From Alteraurantiacibacter aquimixticola (lineage in GTDB: Bacteria > Pseudomonadota > Alphaproteobacteria > Sphingomonadales > Sphingomonadaceae), in assembly GCF_004965515.1 (NCBI RefSeq), contig NZ_SSHH01000002.1:1-64000 (forward strand): a DNA stretch of 64,000 nt, given 5' to 3'. Shown piece by piece: positions 54,212 through 63,618 of the stretch. The position numbers were made by a program, and so were the translations under genes. The notes under the pieces are model-generated. The model ran no database searches, was not told the DNA's origin, and saw nothing but the letters and a program-made list of their open reading frames with translations. Each line of letters opens with the position of its first letter. Within the stretch, counting starts at the first letter, position 1.

Positions 54212-54390
54212 TCCTGCGCGAGCTGTTCATCTTTATCGCCGCCTTCGCGGCCTTTGCCTCGGCGGTGTCGGCCTATCTGGTCGCCTTTCACGGTGCCGCG
54301 TCGCTGAAGGAGGTACTCTCCACTGCGTTTGCCGCCGTTATCGGCCTCTATGCCGGCCGGTATCTGGAGCGGAGGCTTATCCGTGGCTGA
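54208..54390 (+). CDS. 60-residue membrane protein inserted in the nuo operon
   Basis: A very short protein with one long hydrophobic segment (about 6-27) and a second, weaker one (about 37-53) ending in Arg-rich YLERRLIRG. It is not a Nuo subunit I recognise. GTG 54208 overlaps the nuoD stop (GTGA), and it ends eight bases inside the next gene, so it is probably translated by coupling. Its role is unknown. Confidence 0.65.
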   Translation: MILRELFIFIAAFAAFASAVSAYLVAFHGAASLKEVLSTAFAAVIGLYAGRYLERRLIRG

Positions 54391-54736
54391 CCGCATGACC
54401 ACCGCCGAAGCAATGATCGACGCCTACAATGCGCAGGATGTCGACCGCTATGTTTCGTACATGACTGACGAGGCATCCGAAGCGAATTATCGCGGCGATG
54501 TGGTGCGCGAAGGCAAGGAAGGCACGCGCTCGGGTCTCGCCGCCGCTTTCGCCAAATGGCCGCAGAACCGTGCCGAGATCGTCGAACGCCAGGCGATCGG
54601 CAATTACGTGCTGTTTCGCGAACACGTCACCCGTGGCCCGGCCAGTGATGGCTCAGAGCTGGTCGAGCCGTTCGACGTGATCGCTGTCTATTCGTTCGAG
54701 GGCGACAAGTGCTCTCGCGTGGAGTTCATTCGATGA
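54383..54736 (+). CDS. NTF2-like / SnoaL-type protein inserted in the nuo operon
   Basis: A 117-residue cytosolic protein with the NTF2-like fold: AMIDAYNAQDVDRYVSYMTDE near the start and VEPFDVIAVYSFEGDKCSRVEFI at the end. Proteins of this type bind or isomerise small molecules. GTG 54383 has GGAGG eight bases upstream; ATG 54395 is the alternative. It overlaps the small gene by eight bases and the next gene by four. Confidence 0.75.
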   Translation: MADRMTTAEAMIDAYNAQDVDRYVSYMTDEASEANYRGDVVREGKEGTRSGLAAAFAKWPQNRAEIVERQAIGNYVLFREHVTRGPASDGSELVEPFDVIAVYSFEGDKCSRVEFIR

Positions 54737-55719
54737 TGCGCACCGTAGCGTCCGCAAGTAAGGTTTCCCGCTGGGTGCGCATGAGCGCTGCCCTGACGGG
54801 TGCTAGTCTGGCAGGCGCAACGGGCTTGCCCACCATTGTCATGGCGCAGGACGAACAGCAGCAGGCCGAAGTTGACCTCCGGCTATACGAGCGGTTTCTG
54901 GCCAATCTGAGCGCTGGCGAACGTGAGGCGGCGGTGGCCATGATTTCAAGCGTGGAAACGTTCAGTGGCTCACCGAGTCTGGCCAGCAACCGGGCGCAGT
55001 TCGTGGATATGGTGCTCACTTGTCCCGCCACGATCACCCGTCAGCGCCATTTCGGGGCCGACTCGGCGTTGCTGACGGTGGAATTCACCTGCCGTGAGCG
55101 CAAACTGACCGCCATGTTGAGCAATGATAGTAATCATCGCTATATCATAGTGGCCGACTTTGCGGATGAAGCGATGCTCGCCCAGCGGCGCGCGCGCCCA
55201 ATCACGGTGCCGCCACCGGCTCCGCCGCTTCGGCGTGCGCAAACACCGGAAGAGCGCGCCGAGGCGGAGGCTGCCGCTACGCGCCTCGCCGCCGAACAGT
55301 TGAAGGTCCTGCAGGATCTGGGTGCAGCTTTGAAAGCCGGTTCACCCGATACGATTGTTGATCACATCCTGCCCACTGCGTCTTTCGCTTATGGCTACCG
55401 CGATCCGTTCAACAGCATCAATGTCTACGACCTGCAGGGGCACGGCATTGACGCCGCACGTGAACAATTTGCACGTGCAGTGGCCGATCTGGGCGAGCCG
55501 CTGGGCTATTCGTGCGAGCCAGGCCAGCTTAACGTTTGCCGTTGGCAGTTTGCGCGCCAGCATCAGTCCCTGCTGTCATTTGTTTTCTTTCGTGGAAGCA
55601 GGATTTCTACGGTGCAGTTGATCTATGTCACTCCGCAATCGTTCGAGCTTGCTGCCCGCAATGCCACACCCGAACAAGTGCAAGCCTATGCCGCCTCGTT
55701 GCGGGAGGATAACAAGTAA
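54733..55719 (+). CDS. Predicted exported protein of unknown function in the nuo operon
   Basis: A 328-residue protein with a signal peptide (residues 1-38, ending VMAQ), a mixed alpha/beta middle, a Pro/Arg-rich linker (VPPPAPPLRRAQ) and a Cys pair late (YSCEPG, VCRW). The two ATGs at 54733/54736 overlap the NTF2-like stop. The G+C content looks lower than in the neighbouring nuo genes. I recognise no domain. Its stop overlaps the nuoE start (TAATG). Confidence 0.68.
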   Translation: MMRTVASASKVSRWVRMSAALTGASLAGATGLPTIVMAQDEQQQAEVDLRLYERFLANLSAGEREAAVAMISSVETFSGSPSLASNRAQFVDMVLTCPATITRQRHFGADSALLTVEFTCRERKLTAMLSNDSNHRYIIVADFADEAMLAQRRARPITVPPPAPPLRRAQTPEERAEAEAAATRLAAEQLKVLQDLGAALKAGSPDTIVDHILPTASFAYGYRDPFNSINVYDLQGHGIDAAREQFARAVADLGEPLGYSCEPGQLNVCRWQFARQHQSLLSFVFFRGSRISTVQLIYVTPQSFELAARNATPEQVQAYAASLREDNK

Positions 55720-56387
55720 TGGCCGCCCGTCACATCGCACCCGATACGCCCGAGCTGCGCGAGCGCTGGGGCAGCTTTGCCTTCACGCCGGAGAACAAGG
55801 CGCAGGCGGACAAGCATATCGCCAAATATCCGGAAGGACGGCAGAAGTCGGCCACCATGCCGCTGCTCGACCTTGCCCAGCGCCAGGTTGGGGCGGAGAC
55901 CGATACGCAGGGCTGGCTGCCGCTGCCGGTGATCGAGTATGTCGCCGCCTATCTCGACCAACCGGTGATCCGCGTGCTCGAGGTTGCGACCTTCTACACC
56001 ATGTACAACCTTGAACCGGTTGGGAAATTCCACGTGCAGGTCTGCGGCACCACGCCCTGCATGCTGCGCGGATCGGACGATATCATCGCCGCCTGCAAGA
56101 AGCGCGGGATGAAGCCGGGGCATATCTCGGAGGACGGCTTGTGGTCGTTCACCGAGGTGGAATGCATGGGCAATTGCGCCACCGCGCCGATGGTCCAGAT
56201 CAACGACGACAATTACGAGGACCTGACCGCCGAACGTCTCGACGCCGTGCTCGACGCGCTGGCCAAGGGCGAGACGCCCAAGACCGGCACGCAGGAGCCC
56301 GGCCGTCATACCTCAGAGCCTGCCAATGCGCTCTCGAACCTCAAAGAAATGGTCGATGAAAATCACGACTATCGGAGTGAGTGGTGA
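55719..56387 (+). CDS. nuoE: NADH-quinone oxidoreductase subunit E
   Basis: A 222-residue subunit (24-kDa type) with the 2Fe-2S cluster cysteines in [11 protein letters not shown] and VECMGNCA. The C-terminal 50 residues ([14 protein letters not shown] and onward) are an extra tail. The start overlaps the preceding gene's stop (TAATG) and the stop overlaps nuoF (TGATG). Confidence 0.96.
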   Translation: MAARHIAPDTPELRERWGSFAFTPENKAQADKHIAKYPEGRQKSATMPLLDLAQRQVGAETDTQGWLPLPVIEYVAAYLDQPVIRVLEVATFYTMYNLEPVGKFHVQVCGTTPCMLRGSDDIIAACKKRGMKPGHISEDGLWSFTEVECMGNCATAPMVQINDDNYEDLTAERLDAVLDALAKGETPKTGTQEPGRHTSEPANALSNLKEMVDENHDYRSEW

Positions 56388-57679
56388 TGCTTGAAGACAA
56401 GGATCGCATCTTCACCAATGTCTATGGCTTCCAGCCATGGAACCTCGATGCTGCCCGCAAGCGCGGCGACTGGGACAACACCAAGGACCTGATCGCCAAG
56501 CCGCAGGACGACATCATCGAGGAAATCAAGGCATCGGGCCTGCGCGGTCGGGGCGGGGCGGGCTTCCCAACCGGCATGAAGTGGTCCTTCATGCCCAAGG
56601 AATCGAAGGATGGTCGTCCGAGCTTCCTGGTCATCAATGCCGACGAATCCGAGCCGGGGTCGTGCAAGGACCGCGAGATCATCCGCCACGATCCGCACAA
56701 GCTGATCGAAGGCGCGCTCTGCGCCGGCTACGCGATGCGCGCGCGGGCCGCCTATATCTACATTCGCGGCGAATATATCCGCGAGGCGGAGACGCTGCAG
56801 GCGGCGATCGACGAAGCCTATGACGCGGGCCTGATCGGCAAGAATGCCAGTGGCACAGGCTACGACTTCGACGTCTTCATGCATCGCGGCGCGGGCGCCT
56901 ATATCTGCGGCGAAGAAACCGCGATGATCGAGAGCCTGGAGGGCAAGAAGGGCCAACCGCGCCTGAAGCCGCCTTTCCCGGCCGGCGCGGGCCTCTATGG
57001 CTGCCCGACCACGGTCAACAACGTCGAGAGCATCGCCGTTGTGCCCACCATCCTGCGTCGCGGCGCCAGCTGGTTCTCCAGCTTCGGCCGCGAGGGGAAC
57101 AAGGGCACCAAGCTGTTCCAGATCAGCGGGCACGTGAACAACCCATGCGTCGTCGAAGAGGCCATGAGCATCACCTTCGAGGAACTGATCGAGAAGCATT
57201 GCGGCGGTATTCGCGGCGGGTGGGACAACCTGCTCGCGGTAATCCCCGGCGGCTCCTCTGTCCCGCTGGTTCCCGCCGAACAGATCCGCCACGCGCATAT
57301 GGATTTCGACGGGCTGAAGGAGCTGGGCTCCGGCCTCGGCACTGCGGGCGTGATCGTGATGGACAAGTCCACCGATATCGTCCGCGCGATCAGCCGCCTG
57401 AGCTACTTCTACAAGCATGAGAGCTGCGGCCAGTGCACCCCCTGCCGCGAAGGCACGGGCTGGATGTGGCGCGTGATGACCCGCCTTGAAACCGGCGATG
57501 CCGAGCTGGAAGAGATCGACATGCTCTACCAGGTCACCAAGCAGGTTGAGGGTCACACGATCTGCGCGCTGGGCGATGCCGCCGCATGGCCGATCCAGGG
57601 CCTGCTCAAGCACTTCCGCCCCGAAATCGAGCGTCGGATTGCCGAGCGCGCCGGTTCGATGCAGGTGGCCGCCGAATGA
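56387..57679 (+). CDS. nuoF: NADH-quinone oxidoreductase subunit F
   Basis: A 430-residue NADH-binding subunit (51-kDa type). The FMN and NADH sites are visible in [13 protein letters not shown] and [12 protein letters not shown]; the N3 4Fe-4S ligands in [12 protein letters not shown] and [12 protein letters not shown] choose ATG 56387 (the two upstream GTG codons at 56381 and 56384 are inside nuoE). Its stop overlaps the next gene's ATG. Confidence 0.97.
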   Translation: MLEDKDRIFTNVYGFQPWNLDAARKRGDWDNTKDLIAKPQDDIIEEIKASGLRGRGGAGFPTGMKWSFMPKESKDGRPSFLVINADESEPGSCKDREIIRHDPHKLIEGALCAGYAMRARAAYIYIRGEYIREAETLQAAIDEAYDAGLIGKNASGTGYDFDVFMHRGAGAYICGEETAMIESLEGKKGQPRLKPPFPAGAGLYGCPTTVNNVESIAVVPTILRRGASWFSSFGREGNKGTKLFQISGHVNNPCVVEEAMSITFEELIEKHCGGIRGGWDNLLAVIPGGSSVPLVPAEQIRHAHMDFDGLKELGSGLGTAGVIVMDKSTDIVRAISRLSYFYKHESCGQCTPCREGTGWMWRVMTRLETGDAELEEIDMLYQVTKQVEGHTICALGDAAAWPIQGLLKHFRPEIERRIAERAGSMQVAAE

Positions 57680-58491
57680 GGCGCGTCTTCGCCTTGTGTG
57701 CTGCCCTGACGGTGGCGCTGCCCGTCGCAGGGCCGGGCACGGGACTTAGTCCCGCACCCGCGCATGCGCAGGGCAACGACAATGATTACACACCGCTCAA
57801 CTCGCGCATTCGCCGCGACCGGCAGTTTCCCACCGAACCGCGCAATGCTTTCGCTCCGGCGCGGTTGACCGAGGTCACACGGTCGCGATCGGAGAAGATG
57901 GACGACCAGTTCGCCCGTTGCCTGTGGGACCGCTCGAACGAAAAGGGTCTCGATCTTCTGTCGCGAACCGATTTCGGCTTCGTCCGCTTCGAACAGATCG
58001 GCATCGAAACCAGCGAGATTCGCGACCTCTACCCGATCCAGACCTGTCTGCGCCGTGTCGCCAATTCGCACCGTAGCGGGGTTCGCCTCAGCTACAACGG
58101 CGATTCCATGCGTCGCTGGTACATCCAGGCAGCCTATCTCGACATGTATGACGATGGACCAAGCTGGCTGCAGCCGGGGTACGAGGTTGCCGAGCGCGAA
58201 TATCCGCTCTCCGCTCTCATCATGCCTGTGCGCGTCGCGATGGACGTCGCGGATTGCGTGGTTGTGCAGGATCCCCACACGGTCGACTACTTCTATCGCA
58301 CCGGGGAGGGCAGCGAGGAAGAGGCGACTGCAATTCAGGAGCTTGTGCCGCTGATCGGGTCTTGCATTCCCGAAGGCCAGCAGATCGAGATGTCGGCCCA
58401 ATCGCTGCGCATTTGGATGGGCGAAGGCCTGTGGCATGCCGCCAATAACAGTACGCCACCGGCCGAAGACTTGCCCGAGGAAACGGAATAA
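57676..58491 (+). CDS. Predicted exported protein between nuoF and nuoG
   Basis: A 271-residue protein with an N-terminal signal peptide (about 1-32, AHAQ) and three conserved-looking Cys positions in the body ([21 protein letters not shown]), so a periplasmic location is likely. I know no family. It starts with ATGA on the nuoF stop and its stop overlaps nuoG's start (TAATG), so it is translated as part of the operon. Confidence 0.7.
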   Translation: MRRVFALCAALTVALPVAGPGTGLSPAPAHAQGNDNDYTPLNSRIRRDRQFPTEPRNAFAPARLTEVTRSRSEKMDDQFARCLWDRSNEKGLDLLSRTDFGFVRFEQIGIETSEIRDLYPIQTCLRRVANSHRSGVRLSYNGDSMRRWYIQAAYLDMYDDGPSWLQPGYEVAEREYPLSALIMPVRVAMDVADCVVVQDPHTVDYFYRTGEGSEEEATAIQELVPLIGSCIPEGQQIEMSAQSLRIWMGEGLWHAANNSTPPAEDLPEETE

Positions 58492-60515
58492 TGCCCAAAG
58501 TCACCGTAGACGGACAGGAAATCGAGGTTCCCGCAGGCGCCACCGTGCTGCAAGCGTGCGAGCTTGCGGGCAAGGAAATCCCGCGTTTCTGCTATCACGA
58601 GCGCCTGAGCATCGCTGGCAATTGCCGCATGTGCCTGGTCGAAGTGAAGCCCGGACCGCCCAAGCCGCAGGCAAGCTGCGCGCTTCCCGCCACCGAAGGG
58701 CAGGAAATCCGCACCGACAGCGAAATGGTGAAGACCGCGCGCGAAGGCGTGATGGAATTCCTGCTGATCAACCACCCGCTCGATTGCCCGATCTGCGACC
58801 AGGGCGGCGAATGCGACCTGCAGGACCAGTCCGTCGCCTATGGCCGCGGCGCCTCGCGCTATCATGAGAACAAGCGCGCGGTGACCTCCAAGAATATGGG
58901 CCCGCTGATCAAGACGATCATGACGCGCTGCATCCATTGCACGCGCTGCGTGCGCTTCTCCGAAGAGATCGCCGGCGTGGACGAAATCGGCGCGCTCTAT
59001 CGCGGCGAGGACATGCAGATCACCACTTACCTGGAACAGGCGGCGAAGCATGAGCTTTCCGCCAATGTGATCGACCTGTGCCCGGTCGGTGCGCTCACCA
59101 GCAGGCCCTATGCCTATGAGGCGCGGCCGTGGGAGCTGAAGAAAACGCTGGGCATCGACGTGTCCGACGCGGTCGGCTCCAACATCCGTATCGACAGCCG
59201 GGGCAGGGAAGTGCTCCGCGTGCTCCCGCGCATCAATGACGATGTGAATGAGGAGTGGATTTCGGACAAGGCGCGTTACCAGGTCGACGGCCTGACGCGC
59301 CGCCGCCTCGACAAGGTGTGGATCCGCAAGCCCAAAGGACCAAAGGGCAAGCTGGTTCAGGCGAGCTGGGAAGAGGCGTTCAAGAAGATCGCCGCTGCCA
59401 AGCCGGGTAAGTCTATCGCTGCCGTCGCTGGCGACATGCTCGATTGCGAGACCATGTTCGCGGCCAAGGCGCTGCTGAAGGCGAGCGGTTCCTCCCTGAT
59501 CGAGAGCCGCCAGACGGGCATGGATTACGACGTGTCCAACCTTGCTGCGGTGAATTTCAACTCCGGTTTCTCGGGTATTGAAGAGGCTGACGCGATCCTG
59601 ATCGTGGGCAGCAATGTCCGCTGGGAAGCGCCGCTGGTGAATGTCCGCCTGCGCAAGGCGGCAAAGCGCGGCGCGAAGGTCTTTATCGTCGGGCCCGAAT
59701 GGGAGCCGACCTATCCGGCGACTTTCATCGGCCAGGACGTCTCCGTTCTCTCCAAGCTGCCGGCCGAAGTCACCGACGCGCTGAAGGCTGCCGAAAAGCC
59801 CGCCATCATCCTCGGCGGCGGCGGCTTTGCAGCGGGAGCGCATGCCGCTTCGGTCAAGATCGCCCATGACTTCAACATGGTGCGGGATGGCTGGAACGGC
59901 TTCAACGCCCTCCACATGGCCGCTGCTCGCATGGGCGCACTGATGCTCGGCTTCGCGCAGGACGGCGGCATTGCCGATATCGTGAAGGCCAAGCCGAAGG
60001 TGCTGCTTGCGCTCGGCGCGGACGAGGTGGATTTCACCAGGTTCGAGGACAGCCTGAAGGTCTATATCGGCCATCACGGCGACAAGGGCGCACATGCGGC
60101 GGACATCATCCTGCCCGCCAGCGCCTTCACCGAAAAGCCCGGCACCTATGTGAACACCGAAGGGCGCGTGCAGCGTGGCGACAAGGCCGTGTTCGCGCCC
60201 GGCGACGCGCGTGAGGACTGGACGATCCTGCGGGCGCTCGCCGATGCGCTGGGCGTGAACGTCGGCTTCGACAGCTTCCACGAGCTGCGCGATGCCATGT
60301 ATGCAGATGCCCCGGCCCTGGCCATCGAAGGCGAAGTCACCGATTACGGCGCGCTGGCCAAGAGCGTGAAGGGTAATGCTGCACCCAAGGGCACAATCCC
60401 CGCGCCGATCAAGGATTTCTACCTCACCAACCCCATCGCCCGCGCGAGTGCGGTGATGCAGCAGTGCTCGAACGAATTGCTGCTGGGTGAGACGCTGGCG
60501 GAGGCCGCGGAATGA
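58491..60515 (+). CDS. nuoG: NADH-quinone oxidoreductase subunit G
   Basis: A 674-residue iron-sulfur subunit (75-kDa type). The N-terminal 2Fe-2S domain has CELAGKEIPRFCYH and CRMCLVEV; then DCPICDQGGECDLQ, and RCIHCTRCVRF with further ligand DLCPVGAL. The molybdopterin-like C-terminal domain follows, catalytically inactive in this family. It has no obvious N7 cluster cysteine set. The start overlaps the exported protein gene. Confidence 0.96.
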   Translation: MPKVTVDGQEIEVPAGATVLQACELAGKEIPRFCYHERLSIAGNCRMCLVEVKPGPPKPQASCALPATEGQEIRTDSEMVKTAREGVMEFLLINHPLDCPICDQGGECDLQDQSVAYGRGASRYHENKRAVTSKNMGPLIKTIMTRCIHCTRCVRFSEEIAGVDEIGALYRGEDMQITTYLEQAAKHELSANVIDLCPVGALTSRPYAYEARPWELKKTLGIDVSDAVGSNIRIDSRGREVLRVLPRINDDVNEEWISDKARYQVDGLTRRRLDKVWIRKPKGPKGKLVQASWEEAFKKIAAAKPGKSIAAVAGDMLDCETMFAAKALLKASGSSLIESRQTGMDYDVSNLAAVNFNSGFSGIEEADAILIVGSNVRWEAPLVNVRLRKAAKRGAKVFIVGPEWEPTYPATFIGQDVSVLSKLPAEVTDALKAAEKPAIILGGGGFAAGAHAASVKIAHDFNMVRDGWNGFNALHMAAARMGALMLGFAQDGGIADIVKAKPKVLLALGADEVDFTRFEDSLKVYIGHHGDKGAHAADIILPASAFTEKPGTYVNTEGRVQRGDKAVFAPGDAREDWTILRALADALGVNVGFDSFHELRDAMYADAPALAIEGEVTDYGALAKSVKGNAAPKGTIPAPIKDFYLTNPIARASAVMQQCSNELLLGETLAEAAE

Positions 60516-60649
60516 TGGCCCAGATTGCACCTACCCCGCTCGCCCTGAGCCTGTCGAAGGGCGCGCGCCATGGGTTGGACCAGGGAGGAATTTCGGCGCG
60601 TGGGCTTCGACAAGCTCAGCCTGAGCGGGTGTGGGAGTACGTGTCGTGA
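60512..60649 (+). CDS. 45-codon open frame made of a palindromic repeat, bridging nuoG and nuoH
   Basis: An ATG at 60512 overlaps the nuoG stop (ATGA); a second ATG is at 60515. The frame runs 45 codons, and its TGA at 60647-60649 overlaps the nuoH GTG start (60646). The encoded peptide ([17 protein letters not shown], later LRQAQPERV) is simply the translated repeat, a typical REP-derived reading. It may be translated by coupling, so keeping nuoG-nuoH linkage, but the peptide itself probably has no function. Confidence 0.4.
   Translation: MMAQIAPTPLALSLSKGARHGLDQGGISARGLRQAQPERVWEYVS
60535..60629. repeat. Palindromic REP-like repeat between nuoG and nuoH
   Basis: Arms at 60535-60562 and 60602-60629 match at about 22 of 28 positions when one is reversed and complemented; the core is CTGAGC(C/T)TGTCGAAG. 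This is the second kind of interspersed repeat seen here; its ends (CTTCGACAAGCTCAG) are common in sphingomonad genomes. It lies inside the nuo transcript. Confidence 0.85.
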
Positions 60650-61692
60650 CCGAATTCTTCCAGTCCCTCGGCATGAACTATGAATGGGCGTGGTTCGTCG
60701 CGACCATTGCCGGGATTCTGCTGATCGCCCTTCCGCTCATGCTGGGCGTGGCGATGATCATCTATATGGACCGCAAGGTCTGGGCGGCGATCAACCTGCG
60801 CCGTGGCCCGAACGTGGTCGGCCCCTTCGGCCTGCTGCAGAGCTTTGCGGACGGTTTGAAGGTCTTCCTGCAAGAGACGATTATCCCATCGGCCGCGAAC
60901 AAGGGCCTGTTCATCATCGCGCCGATCCTCACCTTTACCGTGGCGCTGCTCGCCTGGGCGGTGATCCCCTTCGGTCCCGAGGCAGTGCTGGCGGATATCA
61001 ATGTCGGCCTGCTCTACATCTTCGCGGTCAGCTCGCTGGGCGTATACGGCGTGGTGATCTCGGGCTGGGCGTCGAACTCCAAATACCCGTTCTTCTCCGC
61101 CATGCGCGCATCGGCGCAGATGATCTCCTATGAAGTCTCGATCGGCTTCATCATGGTCTGCGTGGTATTGTGGGCGGGATCGTTCAACCTGAACGAGATC
61201 GTGCTGGCGCAGAAGGGCCACGGGCTCGGCTTCGTGAACGGATATTTCTTCAATATCCTGCTGTTCCCGATCTTCGTGATGTTCTTCATCTCCGCACTGG
61301 CCGAAACGCAGCGCGTACCGTTCGACCTGACCGAAGCCGAGTCCGAACTCGTCGCCGGCTACCAGACCGAATACTCCTCGATGAGCTTCGCGCTCTTCTG
61401 GCTGGGCGAATATGCCAACATCCTGCTGATGTGCGCGCTGATGAGCATATTGTTCTTCGGTGGCTGGCTGCCGCCGGTGGATTGGGAGCCGCTCTACGTG
61501 GTGCCCGGCATCGTCTGGCTGCTCGGCAAGATCGTGTTCTTCTTCTTCATGTTCAGCTGGGTGATGGCGACCGTTCCGCGCTACCGTTACGACCAGCTGA
61601 TGCGGCTTGGCTGGAAGGTCTTCCTGCCGCTGAGCCTGTTCTTCGTCTTCGCCGTTTCGGGCTGGCTGATGTTGACGAGGTTTGCGGCATGA
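60646..61692 (+). CDS. nuoH: NADH-quinone oxidoreductase subunit H
   Basis: A 348-residue membrane subunit (ND1 type) with eight hydrophobic helices. Signatures: [46 protein letters not shown] and a C-terminal [14 protein letters not shown] start at GTG 60646 because GGGAG lies eight to twelve bases upstream; an in-frame GTG at 60631 adds five residues. Its stop overlaps the next gene (ATGA). Confidence 0.95.
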   Translation: MTEFFQSLGMNYEWAWFVATIAGILLIALPLMLGVAMIIYMDRKVWAAINLRRGPNVVGPFGLLQSFADGLKVFLQETIIPSAANKGLFIIAPILTFTVALLAWAVIPFGPEAVLADINVGLLYIFAVSSLGVYGVVISGWASNSKYPFFSAMRASAQMISYEVSIGFIMVCVVLWAGSFNLNEIVLAQKGHGLGFVNGYFFNILLFPIFVMFFISALAETQRVPFDLTEAESELVAGYQTEYSSMSFALFWLGEYANILLMCALMSILFFGGWLPPVDWEPLYVVPGIVWLLGKIVFFFFMFSWVMATVPRYRYDQLMRLGWKVFLPLSLFFVFAVSGWLMLTRFAA

Positions 61693-62180
61693 GGCTTGTC
61701 ATGGCACTTGTCTGCTTATCTATTCTCGGTGCTTCTGGGCCATTGCGTGCGCAAGACAGCAATGAGGCTTGGCCTGCAACGATACAGGCAATCTGTAGTC
61801 CGGAAGACGACCCATCACCGTTCGATCCATACACCTTTGCCTTGAGCTATACGTCGCAAGGATGGAGTGCGCGCATTGACCCGCAGCGCGATGATGCAGT
61901 GACCGTGCCGTCAGCCTATTGGCCAAGTTTGGATGTAAGCTTCATTGAGGTCCCTGGCAGAAACGAGATCGCTTTCAGCATTCTCGATTCTCAGCAGTTC
62001 GAGGGAGGAAGGCTTGATATCTTGTCCAATCCACAGATCGTTGACGGTCGTGCGCCCTCTACATTGAGGTTGAAGCTTAGTTTTAGGGACAATGACGGTC
62101 CTGAAGGGCCTCGTTGGCAATTCTGGGCCAACTGTGTCTTCGACCATAGCGGCTCGGGTTACCAGGAGATTTCTCAATGA
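61689..62180 (+). CDS. Predicted exported protein between nuoH and nuoI
   Basis: A 163-residue protein with a signal peptide (about 1-22, PLRAQ) and a beta-rich body with two cysteines (AICSPED, WANCVFD) that could form a disulfide. The base composition is clearly lower in G+C than in the neighbours, above all in the second half, which suggests a later arrival or relaxed selection. ATG 61689 overlaps the nuoH stop and its stop overlaps nuoI. No family recognised. Confidence 0.68.
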   Translation: MRLVMALVCLSILGASGPLRAQDSNEAWPATIQAICSPEDDPSPFDPYTFALSYTSQGWSARIDPQRDDAVTVPSAYWPSLDVSFIEVPGRNEIAFSILDSQQFEGGRLDILSNPQIVDGRAPSTLRLKLSFRDNDGPEGPRWQFWANCVFDHSGSGYQEISQ

Positions 62181-62662
62181 CCGCCGCACAACTCATCAAG
62201 AGCTTCACGCTGTGGGAATTCGTCAAGGCCCACATGCTGACGCTGAAATACTTCTTCAAGCCGAAGGTGACGATCAACTATCCCTTCGAGAAGAACCCGC
62301 TTTCCCCGCGTTTCCGCGGCGAGCATGCTCTGCGCCGTTATCCCAATGGCGAGGAACGCTGCATCGCCTGCAAGCTGTGCGAGGCGGTGTGTCCGGCGCA
62401 GGCGATCACCATCGAGGCGGAGCCGCGCGATGACGGCAGCCGCCGCACCACGCGTTACGACATCGACATGACCAAGTGCATCTATTGCGGCTTCTGCCAG
62501 GAGGCATGCCCGGTGGATGCGATCGTCGAAGGGCCGAATTTCGAATACGCGACCGAAACGCGCGAGGAACTGCTCTACGACAAGGCGAAATTGCTGGCGA
62601 ACGGGGACAAGTGGGAGCGGGCGATTGCCGCGAACCTTGAAGCCGATGCGCCCTATCGTTAA
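62177..62662 (+). CDS. nuoI: NADH-quinone oxidoreductase subunit I
   Basis: A 161-residue ferredoxin-like subunit (TYKY type) with two 4Fe-4S clusters: [16 protein letters not shown] and [16 protein letters not shown]. The N-terminal helix and [13 protein letters not shown] loop are present. ATG 62177 overlaps the previous stop (ATGA). Confidence 0.97.
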   Translation: MTAAQLIKSFTLWEFVKAHMLTLKYFFKPKVTINYPFEKNPLSPRFRGEHALRRYPNGEERCIACKLCEAVCPAQAITIEAEPRDDGSRRTTRYDIDMTKCIYCGFCQEACPVDAIVEGPNFEYATETREELLYDKAKLLANGDKWERAIAANLEADAPYR

Positions 62663-62688
62663 GCGCGCGGCGGATTGAACGGGACGAC

Positions 62689-63309
62689 ATGATTCACACC
62701 CTAGCCTTCTACCTGTTTGCAGTGCTGGTGATCGCCTCCGGGGCGATGGTCGTGCTGGCGCGCAACCCGGTCCACTCGGTGCTCTGGCTGATCCTGGCCT
62801 TCTTCAACGCGGCGGGCCTGATGGTCCTCGTGGGGGCGGAGTTCATCGCCATGCTGCTGGTGATCGTCTATGTCGGCGCGGTCGCGGTGCTGTTCCTCTT
62901 CGTCGTGATGATGCTCAACATCGATTTCGCCGAGTTGCGCGCCGGTTTCATCCGCAATGCGCCGCTGGGCGCGGTGATCGCGCTGATCCTGCTGGCGGAG
63001 CTGGTGCTGGGCGTGGGCGCCTATCGCGTCGGCATTATCGAGCTCGGCACGCCCGATGGCAGCGCAGCACCGCTGCTGGGTGAGAGTAATATCGAGAATA
63101 TCGGCGCGCTGCTCTATGGCCGCTACCTGTTCCTGTTCGAAATGGCCGGCATCATCCTGCTGGTGGCGATGATCGGCGCGATCGTGCTGACGCATCGCGA
63201 AAGCCGCGCCCACCGTGCGCACCAGAACATCGGCAAGCAGGTGGCTCGCCGTCCGGACGATGCGACCGAAATGAAGCGGCCCGAAGTGGGGCAGGGGGTC
63301 GAGCTGTGA
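62689..63309 (+). CDS. nuoJ: NADH-quinone oxidoreductase subunit J
   Basis: A 206-residue membrane subunit (ND6 type) with five hydrophobic helices in the first 170 residues; the signature [19 protein letters not shown] (about residues 61-79) is intact. A charged tail (about 172-206) follows. It starts 26 bases after nuoI and its stop overlaps nuoK (GTGA). Confidence 0.95.
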   Translation: MIHTLAFYLFAVLVIASGAMVVLARNPVHSVLWLILAFFNAAGLMVLVGAEFIAMLLVIVYVGAVAVLFLFVVMMLNIDFAELRAGFIRNAPLGAVIALILLAELVLGVGAYRVGIIELGTPDGSAAPLLGESNIENIGALLYGRYLFLFEMAGIILLVAMIGAIVLTHRESRAHRAHQNIGKQVARRPDDATEMKRPEVGQGVEL

Positions 63310-63611
63310 TTGGCATCGAACACTATATCGTCGTCAGCTCGATCCTATTCGTGCTGGGCGTGCTGGGCATATTCCTCAACCGCAAGAACGTGATCGTCAT
63401 CCTGATGGCGATCGAGCTCATCCTGCTGGCGGTGAACATCAACCTGGTGGCCTTCAGCGCTTTCCTGGGCGACCTCACCGGACAGGTCTTCGCCATGTTC
63501 GTGCTGACCGTGGCTGCGGCGGAGGCTGCCATCGGCCTCGCCATCCTGGTCATCTATTTCCGCCGCCGCGGCACCATCGCCGTGGACGATATCAACCGGA
63601 TGAAGGGGTAA
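63306..63611 (+). CDS. nuoK: NADH-quinone oxidoreductase subunit K
   Basis: A 101-residue membrane subunit (ND4L type) with three helices and conserved glutamates ([11 protein letters not shown] and [10 protein letters not shown]). GTG 63306 overlaps the nuoJ stop. Confidence 0.96.
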   Translation: MIGIEHYIVVSSILFVLGVLGIFLNRKNVIVILMAIELILLAVNINLVAFSAFLGDLTGQVFAMFVLTVAAAEAAIGLAILVIYFRRRGTIAVDDINRMKG

Positions 63612-63618
63612 GGACCAA

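Noticed and set aside
58335-60530. A 731-codon minus-strand frame across nuoG
   Set aside because: Antisense to an intact, motif-complete nuoG; no recognisable domain. Same explanation applies to the minus-strand frame at 52799-54145 over nuoD.
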